A DNA stretch of 64,000 bases. Origin: Aquila chrysaetos chrysaetos. Its lineage: Eukaryota; Chordata; Aves; Accipitriformes; Accipitridae. The stretch's first letter is position 1. Every line of letters starts with the position of its first letter. Position numbers and translations under genes: made by a program. The notes beneath the pieces are model-generated. The model searched no databases, was not told where the DNA came from, and was given only the letters and a program-made list of their open reading frames with translations. Of the stretch, positions 13,547 through 24,376 are shown in pieces. The stretch covers positions 11,240,001 through 11,304,000 of the forward strand of contig NC_044020.1 in NCBI RefSeq assembly GCF_900496995.4, read 5' to 3'.

Positions 13547-14877
13547 AGGCAGAGATCAAGTTTAAGGAGATCAGTAGGTTTTTCTGAAAAACAGCTTTAT
13601 TCTTCTTATTGAAAATAAAATTTTTTCAACTCTTCTGGACACTGAACCAAGTCTGTAGCATAACTCATTTACCTGCAAGTAAAATGAAACCTTTATTTTA
13701 TTAAAAATACCTCTAAAAGTGCATCAGTTAGTATTCTAAAGAATATATTCATATATAATCTAAGTTTATTAAGTGGCTTCCTTCAATATGGAATACATTC
13801 ATGATTTCTAACCGAAGAGAATTTCTGCACATTATATACAGCAATATATTTTTGTAGAACGAAAAGATACCTTCTAAATTTGGGAGAATATCTGTTTGAT
13901 ACTCGTCTTCTCTTTATAAAATATGTAATTACTTACATTCTAAGACAGTATAAAAATACCCTAAAATGTAGAGCTACGAGTGGTGCATATGCGTGTACAG
14001 ACACCCCTTCTGTAGCTCCCGTGTACGTGCCCTGTATGAATCTCAAGTTACTTCCCTTAATGACGAACAGAGGAAGAGCGATGATTTTTCAGAGTCATGT
14101 TTAGCAAAGCTGAAAGGTAAGGTGTAGCACTCACCCACCTTATGCTTTGGCTGTTACAAAAACGCCTTTGAAAGATAAACCCAACCCACGGCTCCGCTCA
14201 AATATTTTATCCTTTCAGCATGACGCAGAAGTTTAATTTCCACTGGTGGGGGGTGACCTCGAGGCTATCGCATGGCTACTTCGCCCCCCCTTAACGGCAG
14301 CGATTGCCCTCCCTGGCAGAATACAGCAGGTCTATAAATAACTTCGAAAGGAACCGTCTCCCTCCTCACGCACTGCAGACAACTGTTTACATAGATCCCG
14401 AGTCCTTCCCTCCCGGGTTTGCTCGGCGCTCACCCCACGGGCTCTTTCACTCCCTCTTCCTAAGCGAGCCCCGGCCGATGCAGGTACGCCCGGAGCCACC
14501 CTCCGGCGCTGCAAACGCCCGGTACCAGAAGTTGGGGCTGCCGGCGGCAGGGGCTGGAGCTCGGCCCCGGCTCCCGGGAAATTTCCCCGGGCGGGAGGCG
14601 GGGGGGGGGGGGGTTGCAGCCTTGTGTAATCCGTCCTTAAGCGCCCGCGGTGCCGGCCGATCCTCCGGCCCCGGGAAACCCCTCCTCCCCGCGGCACGAA
14701 TCCCCGCAGCCACCCCGGGGCCCGGACATCCCGGCTCGCCCGCCTGCAGGGGGCTGGCCCGGGGCTCCGGGGAGGGACACGCGCGGGGCGCCCCCGCACC
14801 TCCCCGCACCCGGCGGGGCTGCGCGCCCCTGCGAGGCGCGGGGCAGCGGGGCGAGACAAAAGCCCGGGCTCGCTCAC

Positions 14878-15090
14878 CTCCTTCAGCTGCTCCAGCTCCT
14901 GCTTGAGGCCGTCATACTCCGCCTCCAGCTCGTCGTACTGCTGCTTGAGGGTGAGCTTCTCCTCCAGCACCACCAGCCCATACTCCGCCGCCTGGATCTT
15001 CTCGTGGGTCGTCTCGGAGAGCTCCCGGGTCAGCCGCTCGATCTCGCTCTTGTAATGGTCCGCGCCCTGCAGCACCTCCTCCGCAGCCAT
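14878..15090 (-). CDS. BICD1: BICD1 coding exon 1 (Bicaudal-D homologue 1), partial gene
   Basis: BICD1 is a coiled-coil adaptor that links cytoplasmic dynein-dynactin to Rab6 vesicles and other cargo. This exon encodes the first 71 residues, starting MAAEEVLQ and ending at ...LEQLKE. The sequence is predicted to be helical and charged, as expected for the start of the first coiled coil. It contains the CC1-box AAxxG motif as AAEYG at residues 34-38 (14991-14977), which in this family contacts the dynein light intermediate chain. The N terminus matches BICD1 rather than BICD2. The start codon has a good context, with G at -3 and +4. The exon ends at GAG|GTGAGC, a consensus donor, in phase 0, where the next exon should continue the coiled coil. 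No later exon lies in the window. The frame stays open about 165 codons upstream of the ATG, but that part is low-complexity and is probably 5' UTR. Confidence 0.95.
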
Positions 15091-15897
15091 AGCCCCGCCG
15101 GCACTGCCGCGCCGCCGCGCCGCCGAGGCAGCCAGGGGGCGGGCGCGGCCGAGGGGCGGCACCGGCTCCGGCTCCGGCCCCGCCGCCGCCGCCGGCCCGG
15201 GGACGTGGCCGGGGATGGAGACGGGGGCCGGGGCCGCCTGCGGCAGCCGCCGCCGAGCGCGGGGGCGGGCCGCCCCGCCGCAGCCGCGGCCCCCCCCCCC
15301 CGCCTCCTCTCCTCTCCTCTCCGCCCCCGCCCCGGCCGCCCGGGAGGCGGCGGGGCCGCGCTCGCCTCCCCCGGCCCTGCGGCGGCCCCGGCTGCCGGCG
15401 GCGGGGGCGCCTGGGCCGGCCGGGCGAGCCGCCGCTGCCCGCGGAGGCGGCGAGGCCGCGCTGGAGGCCGGGGCGGCGAGCGGGGCGGCCGGGAGCGCGC
15501 CTCGGTGCGGCGGCTGCCGGGGAGATGCTGCTGCTGGCGCCCGCCTCTTCCCGGGGAGCCGCCGGCACCTCCGCCTCCCTTCCACGCGGTCCCTCCCCTG
15601 CGCTCTTTAAGACGACAGCGTCCTCAGGTTTGCCGTTCCCCGCCGGGGAGGAGGGAAACCAGCCTTAAAGCGCGGCGGCGCAGGCAGAGGCGCCCGGAGC
15701 GGCGGACGCAGCCGGAGCCCGGCGCCCCTCCCGCCGGGATGGCATCTTGTGCCATCGCTGCCGCGGGGCCGCTTCTGACCCCCCCCGTCCCCGTCCCCGT
15801 CCCCCCCCCGGCGCTCCCGGCAGCGGAGCGGGGCTGGCCAGCCGTGGTGCAATTTTAGCGCCTCTCGGTTTTTCTCGGCGTGTTGCGGCGAGGCTGG

Positions 15898-15906
15898 TAT
15901 AAATAG
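15898..15906 (+). promoter_or_regulatory. TATA-box-like element, readable both ways
   Basis: The plus strand reads TATAAATAG at the edge of the CpG island, about 0.8 kb upstream of the BICD1 start codon. In plus orientation it is a close match to a TATA box that would drive rightward transcription, away from BICD1. On the minus strand the same bases read CTATTTATA, a weaker TATA variant that could serve BICD1. No gene is visible to the right for tens of kb, so a divergent product would be noncoding. Confidence 0.45.
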
Positions 15907-15950
15907 AAAGGGAGACGCAGCCCGGTAAACTGCGGGAGCAGGAGGACAGC

Positions 15951-18848
15951 CTCAGGTAATCCCCTGCCATTTCGGGCCACTGGGAAGGAAGGGCTGCCTG
16001 CTGCCTTCCCTGTCCCCCTGAATGCGCACGGGAACGGGCGAGGAAACCTGGGTGTGAAACGGCGACGGGGCATCGAGCTAAGGCCACGCTTCCATGGCCG
16101 TCAGTTAGCGCAAGATCTCTGCGCTACTGGTTAGACAGCAGGGCAAAACTGATTCGCATCAGATGCGGTCACACCATTGTTTCTCTGTCAAATTGACCAG
16201 AGGACCTGATGCATAGATTATGTCAGTTTTATGCTGGCTTTATGCTGGCTGCAGAGAGACAGATGCTACTTGTCCAGCATAAAATTAGAGTGCTGCAGAC
16301 AGACAGTAACTGATCTCATACAAAGCCTGCCAGTAAAAAGTTAACCGCCCCTAATCCAGTGTGTTTACATATTTGAACTGGAAAAGTGAGTTCATCCTGG
16401 ATCAATGTCATAAAGTCCCATGGCACAGCCTTTTTTGTGTGGTACTAGGAGTATTAAACCCAAATTTACTGTTTCTTCAAACTAGGGCCTGCAAACAGAG
16501 ACCTGATCCTATTGATACCGACCGAGTTTTGTTCTGAGTGCTAGTGGGATCAGCTTTTCACGCTTTACAAACATCTTTGGTTTTCTTTGTAAAATACTAG
16601 CAAAATTATGTCTTTAACAACTGAGTAAGAATTTCCAGGAAAAGGAAGGTAGTTTTTCAAAAAAAGAAGCTACGTATAGAAGATGGATATCGCTGCCCAC
16701 CAATGCAGCACTCTATTGGAAATCAAAGACATAGATTCCATTTCTTGCTGACCTATTAATGCGGTTTTAAACAAGCCACATCCCCTTTCTACCTCAGCTT
16801 CCCCACGTCTAAGAAAGCGGTAAAAATGTTTAGACTCCACAGCAAAGTGCTTTGAGATCTGCAACTGGAAGCGCTAACACTAGTTATACAATATATGGAT
16901 ACAGTATATAACAGATATTTATTTTATACATATATGTGCGTGCATAAGTGACTAACATTGTAATCTAGCTGGCATAAACACTTCTCATTGCCTAGAGAAC
17001 ATAAATGGAAGAAGCAAAGTAATAGATGTTCTGTCAATTTTGTAGCTTGAAAGCAGCTTCCAAAAATGCACATTTTTAATAAATTCTAGTGTAGAAGCAA
17101 GCATGAATATTAATAGCAAATAAACAAGTGTGAATATTAATAGGTAAGGAGACTGAGTGGCTGTCATCGATGACGGTCAAAACAGAGAGGAAAACACCAG
17201 TACTCCAACTGTAATTCCAACTGTACACCTAACCTCAACATCTTTTTCTTAAAAGAGGATGAAAGATTCCACAAATCAAAAGAAAAAAAAAAACAACCAA
17301 ACCCAAAGCAGGAGCAAAATGTTGTCTCAAGAGCTTTTACAAGTTCTAGTCTAGCTGTGTTCCTCAGCTTTCAACCTAGGCCACTGTGCAAGCAAGCCTT
17401 TCATGAACACTCATTCAGGAGTGGATCGGAAAACAAAGAGCTTAAGACCAGTGCTGAAAATGAGCGGTTGGGTCAAGCCCAGTGTGGAAACTGGCTGAAG
17501 CAACCAGATGCCTACAGCTAACCTAGCCTTGGTGTAACTCCACTTAACATCATTTAGTTGGCAATCTCACTCACAACCCAAGGGCAGCCCCACCACATGT
17601 CTGAACATCCGTACCCCAGAGGGAAAATCTGGCATGTTAAAATGTGTCAATATTTCTGCAATACCTCACAAGAAAGCGAGGAGTGAAGTCCAGCTATTGT
17701 GAACTGTGCAGAAGTTCAGTGGCTGTGGGAGACTTTCTGTAAACTGGAGGTCCTGTAGCTACTCTAAATTGAAAACACCCAGCACGCCCTTGATTTGCGC
17801 TTGTTAGTACCCCTTTATTCTGCATCTTGCCTCCTAAACATACCCAATCTGGCTCCTTTGGTGATATTTGTTTTTGTTTTAGAAGTCTACTTCTTTAAAA
17901 GTCTTCTTTTAAAAGTCCCCAGAGTTGTCAGTTTCTCTCCACTGACTACAGAAGACCTGGGGTGGCCAGCACAGGCACAGAGCTATACATTCAGACATGT
18001 ACATTTAATTAAATGAATCCCGCGTTTCGCATCTGTATCTTTTCTTAGGGGTTAAAACTAGCACCTCTGTTCTACTGTCAAGACTCCTCCATCTACGCTG
18101 ATGGATCTGAGGTATATTCAACCTCCTTTCCCTGATATAAGGAGCTCTGGTTTGCCTCATTCCTGACTCCGTGGAGATGTGAAAAGATGGATAGTGCTAT
18201 AAAAAATATCACAGTTATAGGAAAAGACATCATTAAAGAAGGAGGTGTTGCAGCATGACTCAAAGCTGGTCATTCCCTAGTGAAGATCTCATAACTGAAG
18301 CAACGGGACGTCCTTCGATGGATAGCTCTTGCTTTCTGGAGTGCCTATAATAATGCATGGATTCAAGTGACTATACAGTGGTGCCAGCAAAGAGCTGATC
18401 TCAGTCACAGATCTGGTACCTTTAGGAGCCTACTTATCAGTGCAGATAGCCCTAAACAACGATATGGGCATTTTAGATAATTTCACTGCCCGGGTGTGCA
18501 TGATCTCACATTGGTTTAAGTCCTGCTACAATGCTCTTACTTTTTCTGCCTCCCCCAGCTCAAAAAACATGCCCCAATCTTATTAAAGGTTGGCATAGCA
18601 CCCTGCATTGTTATTTCTCCTTCATTTTGCCCTGCGGCACCCCTTTCACATGAATATTTCAAACCAATCTATAGTCATTTAGTGACATTCAACATACCCT
18701 CATAAAATGAGCCTCCTTCCGACTGCATCCATTTCATGGGCAGAAATTGCCCTTTGAATTCCTGGCATGTGATACTAGTGGACTCATAAACCAAGGATAG
18801 TATGTTCCAGTACCAAAAATGCTGTTGTGATTACACATTTTTGGAGAC
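15951..18848. other. Intergenic, nothing recognised
   Basis: AT-rich sequence between the BICD1 CpG island and the first solo LTR. The short open frames (up to about 73 codons) carry no recognisable domain. I see no repeat family here that I can name. Confidence 0.5.
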
Positions 18849-19992
18849 TGTGATGGGTTGACCCTGGCTGGATGACAGGTGCCCACCAAAGCCATTCTAT
18901 CACTCCCCCTCCTCAGCTGGACAGGGGAGAGAAAATATAACAAAGAGCTTGTGGGTCGAGATAAGGACAGGAGAGATCACTCACCAATTACCGTCACGGG
19001 CAAAACAGACTGAGCTTAGGGAAAATTAACTCACTTTATTACCAATCAACCAGAGTAGGGTAATGAGAAATAAAACCAAATCTCAGAACACCTTCCGTCC
19101 ACCCCTCCCTTCTTCCCGGGCACAACTTCACTCCCGGCTTCTCTACCAACCCCCCCCAGCGGCACAGGGGGATGGGGAATGGGGTTTACGGTTGGTTCAT
19201 CACACGTTATTTTCTGCCGCTTCATCCTCCTCAGGGGCAGGAATCATCACACTCTTCCCCTGCTCCAGCGTGGGGTCCCTCCCACGGTAGACAGTCCTCC
19301 ACGAACTTCTCCAATGTGGGTCCTTCCCACAGGCTGCAGTTCTTCACGAACTGCTCCAGCGTGGGTCCCTTCCACGGGGTGCAGTCCTTCAGGAGCACAC
19401 TGCTCCAGCGTGGGTCCCCCACGGGGTCACAAGTCCTGCCAGAAAACCTGCTCCGTGGGCTCTTCTCTCCACAGATCCGCAGGTCCTGCCAGGAGCCTGC
19501 TTCAGCGCAGGGTTCCCACGGGGTCACAGCCTCCTTCGGGAACCCACCTGCTCCGGCGTGGGCTCCTCCCCAGGCTGCAGGTGGAGATCTGCTCCACCGT
19601 GGACCTCCCTGGGCTGCAGGGGGACAGCCTGCCTCACCGTGGTCTTCCCCACGGGCTGCTGGGGAATCTCTGCTGCGGCGCCTGGAGCACCTCCTCCCCC
19701 TCCTTCTGCACTGACCTGGGTGTCCGCAGGGCTGTTTCTCTTACATGTTCTCACTCCTCTCTCCAGCTGCCGTTTTCTGTCTGTCCCAACTTTTTTTCCT
19801 TCTTAAAAATGTTATCACAGAGGCGTTACCACTATCGCTGATTGGCTCGGCCTTGGCCAGCGGTGGGTCTGTCTTAGAGCCGGCTGGTATTGGCTCTCTC
19901 TCAAACACAGGGGAAGCTTCCAGCAGCTTCTTACAGAAGCCACCCCTGTAACCCCCCCTGCTACCAAAACCTTGCCACACAAAGCCAATACA
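18849..19992 (-). mobile_element. Solo LTR of an avian endogenous retrovirus (family B), with 5-bp target duplication
   Basis: The element runs from TGTGATGG to AATACA, with TG and CA at its termini. It is flanked on both sides by the identical pentamer GAGAC (18844-18848 and 19993-19997), so this is one complete integration reduced to a solo LTR. Sense is the minus strand: there a polyadenylation signal AATAAA lies at 19040-19035, within the part toward the 3' end. Its length (1144 bp) is unusually large because the U3/R part holds a GC-rich minisatellite. The long frames across it on both strands (up to 220 codons) have no retroviral domain. The same family recurs in plus orientation at about 53591-54536. 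I cannot place the family precisely in class II or III from the LTR alone. Confidence 0.9.
19258..19640. repeat. Degenerate minisatellite inside LTR-B
   Basis: About eight imperfect units, each some 40-50 bp, carry the core CTGCTCCAGCGTGGG followed by a 'tcccacgggg' block and a variable tail. Units begin near 19261, 19301, 19351, 19401, 19449, 19497, 19548 and 19588. The repeat lies wholly inside the LTR and keeps open frames because it is GC-rich and stop-poor. Confidence 0.8.
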
Positions 19993-19997
19993 GAGAC

Positions 19998-21974
19998 AAT
20001 CGGATATTCAAGAACAGGCAAAATGATACAGTTCAAATCTTGCTCCAGAGAATATTATCCAAATTTCAAACCATTTAAGAAGCATTTAATGACCTATATG
20101 AAATGAACTACTGGTTCTACATCTTCGTGGAAATGCCGCTATAAAAGCCACCCTGTAGTGTATATTGCAGATGGCTGAATCCCTGCACCTACAGCATACA
20201 CAGAAATCACTTTGAGTCCATTTGTATGGAGCATCTCAGAGGACCGGAGCCCAAATCTAACAACTGCTAATTAGTAGTGTTTGGCAGGCTCACCAGAGTG
20301 ACCAAAGGAAAAAAAAAAAGTTATGAGGACCAATCTGTTGCTGTTAGTAAGAATAGGATTGATTTCCTGAAAGTGAAAAGAGGGGGAAAGCACTGAGGGA
20401 AGGCAGTTCGGTAACTGTGCTGGGTCTGGTTTGGAAATAAACAAGTGGCTGTTGTACTGCCAAAGCTTCATCTTTCTTGAGTGCTGAATATAAGCACCAC
20501 ATTTGTAATGAATGACCATCCTAGAGATAAAAGGGAGGCACTGAGAAGAAAATGACATTTTAAAAGATATTTCAAGATCCTAGTGCAATAGAAATGGTAA
20601 TAGGTTTTAAGAAAATTAGTTTATAGAGAATGTTAAGAGAAATAAAACACAGGAGCTAATAAACAATAATGCATATAATGAAAAGTAATGATGTTATGCT
20701 GATTAACATGAGTGTCAGTATTCAGAAGAAAGGCTTTCAAACAGTAGTGTCCTTATGTGAGTCCTCTATGAAGTACCTTTAAAGGATCTGCAAAGGTAAA
20801 TAAATACATTTTTTTTAAAAAGCCTATTATCAGGTAGACTTAAATTTGGTATACAGGATCCTGTATCCCCACCAGAATAATTCTGGGCCCCAAAAACCTG
20901 AAAAGTTTGAAAACCACTACTGTAGAACATATAGAATCCAAGAGGAAGAACAGAACACTTTAACAAGGAAATCACAAAAAAGGACTGTACAAAAATGGTT
21001 GGCAGGATCTTTTGTGTGTAATGAGCAGGGGCTGGAGAACCAAAAATGATTTTACAAGAAAACTAGTATAAAATAAAGTGTAAGGACATTTAGAAAACAG
21101 TCAGCAAGAACTAAGCGGCAAACTGATACCTGCAGTATAGAAAAACTACAGACTATAGCAAAGAATGTGAATTATTATTCTGTTAAACTGAGTAATACCA
21201 CCTCAGCCTGCAAGGGTGTTGCTTTCAGCGAGTGTTGCACATGGGTCTTGATTCAGCTCCACAGACATCAGCTGAGTCTTTTAATTGACAGCATTGCCTC
21301 CGGGCTCAAGACCCAGGACACAGCTCCTCCACTGTATGAGAGACTCACAGTACAAAAGAAAAAAAGGTTGAAAGAAGCACAGAAAGGATTAGTATGCCTA
21401 TTTAAACTGCTAGGCACTTTCCTGGGACACAAGGAAGACATGTCCACTTAGAATACTTTATCCAAACAGTTTCTCAGCAATTTAGCCTAGATAAATTAGT
21501 GTCACAGTGCAAACAGTTCCTTACTGGACAGATTTAAAACTGGGAGGAGAGGGGAGAACACAGTTATCTCAGACGAACAGCAGAAGCATCCATTGCCTAG
21601 AGAACCACCAGAATCAGGGCTCAGGCAAACCGCAAAGTAGCTGGCCGTCTAGGGCAGCAGATTGTTGTGAGAGATGATGGCAAAATAACTATATCCTGAA
21701 ACACCTTTTTACTTTCGTCAGAGCCTCGGAAAGCCAGGCACCCACTGCTGCACCCACTGAGAGACAGGTGACGTGGAGAGGCGAGGCGGCTCATGTTTGG
21801 GAGACTGGGTCCTTCCAGCAGTGACAAGGTCAGCTCCACTCCCTCCCGCTGAGCTTCACCAGAGCACGGGACAGCGTCTGCACTTTGCACCTTCCCCCTC
21901 CCTCGTATCGTCCCCCCCGGCATCTTCACCTGCCACTCACTCCTGAGAAGTCCCGAGCCTGTCTGTCTCTGCAT
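19998..21974. other. Intergenic, apart from one possible DNA-transposon remnant
   Basis: No gene recognised. Short frames of up to 95 codons on both strands look like chance. The only structured segment is the possible hAT-type remnant at 20742-20922. Confidence 0.5.
20742..20922. mobile_element. Possible hAT-type nonautonomous DNA transposon remnant
   Basis: The segment starts with CAGTAGTG and ends with its reverse complement CACTACTG. The right end reads AGTTTGAAAACCACTACTG, which resembles the 'CAG...GGTTxTCAAACTTTT' termini of vertebrate hAT/Charlie elements. The flanking octamers do not match each other, so no target duplication supports the boundaries. An accidental match remains possible. 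Confidence 0.3.
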
Positions 21975-23700
21975 TAGAGATGTGGAGGGCTAGAAGATGT
22001 CTTAGTTGAGTCCAATCCCACATGTAGGTCAGATCAAATGCATCTAGACCCTTCATGGTTAGAGTTATCTAATATGTTCTTAAAACCCCCAGTGACAGAT
22101 ATACAACAATATGCCTACAGAGCCTTTTCCTGCCTACAAAGCCTTTTCCAATATTTCATCACCATCACAAATGGAAATTTTTCTAATGTAGAGTTTAAAC
22201 TTTTTTCACCCCTTATCAAAATGATCTGTTCCTCTCCTTCAGTAGGCACCATGCCCTTTTCATCAGTTTCTTCAACGTTTGAAGGCTGGTCACGTTTCTC
22301 TTTTCTTCATTAAGCAAATTTCCATCTTTTCCTCAGACCCCTCAGTTTGTCTTTGTAAATCATCCCTTCTAATCCCATCCAGAGTCCTGGATGGCCTGTT
22401 ATGAACTGGTTTATTTCTTGCTCTTCTAGGCTGACCATAGTCCCTCCAGGTGAAGTCTTCCCCGCTACTGAATAACATGGGTCAGTTATCTCCCACATTG
22501 CCAGTGTACCACTCCTAGGACTCCATCCTATGTTTTAAGAAACCACAACACATTGTTAATTAGTATGTATTTTGCAGTCTACTGTAGCTTCAGGATCTTT
22601 TTTTGCCCTGCTGCTTTTCCAGCCACTTACGTCTTTGCATTTATGTCTGCTGAGGTTCATCTTGTTGATTTTGGATCACTTATTCAGTATGTCAAGATCC
22701 TTTTTAATATCCTCCTCCAAAAGGCCTGCGATGATTGTTTCTTGTACAGAGGCATCAACAAAGTCATACAAATGTGTGATCAGCTGCTCTTTGTCTAAAA
22801 ACTTTTCATTCCCAGAGAGCAGGATCAGGTCAGGGAGTTTCTTCACTACACCCAGTTGAGTTTGCCGCATTTAACTCAAATCCAGCATGATAACAGCATG
22901 TTAATTTTTTGCCATCACGACACCTGAGGGGTTTTTAAGCAGAAATACTCCAAAATCTGCATGTAATTCAAACTTCTCAGGGCCTGCCCGCTGGCCGCAG
23001 CCCCTAGGTCTCCCTGCTTGGTAATGGCCACCTCCCTCCCACCGCAGCTGCCCCCAGTCCCCACCAGCCCAGCACCAGGCTGGGGGCTCTGCCCCACTGG
23101 CAGCCTCCAGACCGGTGCCCTGGGTGCACGGGAGTCCTCCCCATGGCTGCCAGACAGCCCACCCGCTGCTCCCCAGCACCCCTGGGTGAAGATGGCACAC
23201 TGCCATCAAGCCGTCAGTAACAATTCCCCAAGACAGGTAAGTACCTGTAGAGGTTAGCGAGGGGCTTTGCCATCCGGAGCACCCGGTCCCTCCACACAAC
23301 AGCATCTTTTTGCTCCGGCAGCGGTGACCCAAGCCTCCCACTGCCACTTACCTGCCCAGCCAGCTGCTCTCCTTAAAGCAGAATGGGATGGGTCCGATGC
23401 CTTCTTTTCTTGGCAAGTCTACCCCGGCACTTTTTAAACTTGATTTATTTTTTTTCCAGATGCTTGCAAATCAATTGTTCTATCATTTTTAGTGTTTTTC
23501 TGGGAAGTGAAATGAGGCTGTACATTATTCCTCTGGTCTCCTTCCTTTTATTATGTCAAGTCTCCACCAACATCTTTGGAGCGAGGGGATGTGCTGAGCT
23601 GTCCAGTTCCTGGGCTTCCTCCTACCACCGCAGCATGGGCAAAAGCAGCTGGCAAAATCAGATTAATAGGTAGATCCCCAGTTTGAAATGAGAGCTGACT
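21975..23700 (-). mobile_element. Old CR1 LINE copy, interrupted
   Basis: Antisense CR1 blocks follow each other in the right order for a minus-strand element. A 3'-end block lies near 21975-22060 ('agttgagtccaatcccaca'), then 'tatgttcttaaaacccccag' near 22071. A 'gaggttcatcttgttgattt' block lies near 22652, and the 'ttgttctatcatttttag' and 'ggaagtgaaatgaggctg' blocks near 23475-23521. Between about 22880 and 23370 the sequence is GC-rich and does not follow the pattern, so that part may be an insertion or too diverged. The copy is strongly decayed. Confidence 0.6.
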
Positions 23701-23778
23701 ATGAAATAATAACCAAACTGCAACTTATGATCCCATTTTAACTGATTTTTCTCCTCAGAAGTGATTGGTGTGGGAGAG

Positions 23779-24371
23779 TGTCATGGTTTAACCCCAGCCA
23801 GCAACTAAGCCCCACACAGCCACTCGCTCACTCCTCCCCAGTGGGATGGGGGAGAGAATCGGAAGAGTAAAAGTGAGAAAACTCGTGGGCTGAGATCAAG
23901 ACAGTTTAGTAAGTAAAGCAAAAGCCGCGCACACAAGCAAAGCAAACCAAGGAATTCATTCCCCACTTCCCACGGGCAGGCAGGTGTTCAGCCATCTCCA
24001 GGAGAGCAGGGCTCCAGCACGCCTAACGGTGACTTGGGAAGACAAACGCCATCGCTCCAAACGTCCCCCCCCTTCCTCCTTCTTCCCCAGCTTTATATGC
24101 TGGGCATGACGTCCTCTGGTGTGGGATATCCCTTGGGTCAGTTGGGGTCAGCTGTCCCGGCTGTGTCCCCTCCCAACTCCTTGTGCCCCCCCAGCCTCCT
24201 CGCTGGTGGGGTGGGGTGAGGAGCAGAAAAGCCCTTGGCTCTGGGTGAGCACTGCCCAGCAGGAACAAAAACATCCCTGAATTACCAACACTGTTTTCAG
24301 CACAAATCCTAAACACAGCCCCATACTAGCTCCTGGGAAGAAAATTAACTCTATCCCAGCCCAAACCAGCA
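23779..24371 (-). mobile_element. Solo LTR, family A (avian ERVL-like), with target duplication
   Basis: The 593-bp element runs from TGTCATGGTTTAACCCCAGC to CCAAACCAGCA, with TG/CA termini. The pentamer GAGAG lies directly outside both ends (23774-23778 and 24372-24376). Sense is the minus strand: a TATA-like CATATAAA lies at 24099-24092, upstream of the region corresponding to R. Two relatives are in the window, at 47548-48075 (plus) and 49395-49975 (minus). Assignment to a class III family is from general recognition of this common bird LTR and from its 5-bp duplications. Confidence 0.9.
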
Positions 24372-24376
24372 GAGAG

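Larger units (their letters stand above)
11047..14289 (-). other. BICD1: BICD1 intron 1, proximal part
   Basis: This is intronic sequence running up to the CpG island. It contains several overlapping frames of 100-140 codons at 12541-13312, but none shows a domain, codon pattern or splice context that would support a gene. The only structure I can point to is the pair of complementary homopolymers listed separately. Confidence 0.5.
14290..15950 (-). promoter_or_regulatory. BICD1: BICD1 CpG-island promoter and 5' UTR region
   Basis: GC content and CpG density jump sharply relative to both flanks, with long C/G runs (for example a G14 run at 14600-14613) and many CGCC/GGCG boxes. The island surrounds BICD1 coding exon 1, the usual arrangement for a broadly expressed vertebrate gene. 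Transcription toward lower coordinates would start somewhere upstream of 15090. The exact start site cannot be read from sequence. The long open frames here on both strands are a by-product of GC richness, because stop codons are AT-rich. Confidence 0.85.

Noticed and set aside
1..14877. BICD1 exon 2
   Set aside because: I looked for a coiled-coil continuation after an acceptor on the minus strand. None was found, in line with the very long first intron of this gene in other vertebrates.
14304..15858. Several long open frames on both strands in the CpG island (up to 417 codons)
   Set aside because: Only the 71-codon BICD1 segment in one frame is recognisable. The others are Ala/Pro/Gly/Arg-rich translations of stop-poor GC-rich DNA.
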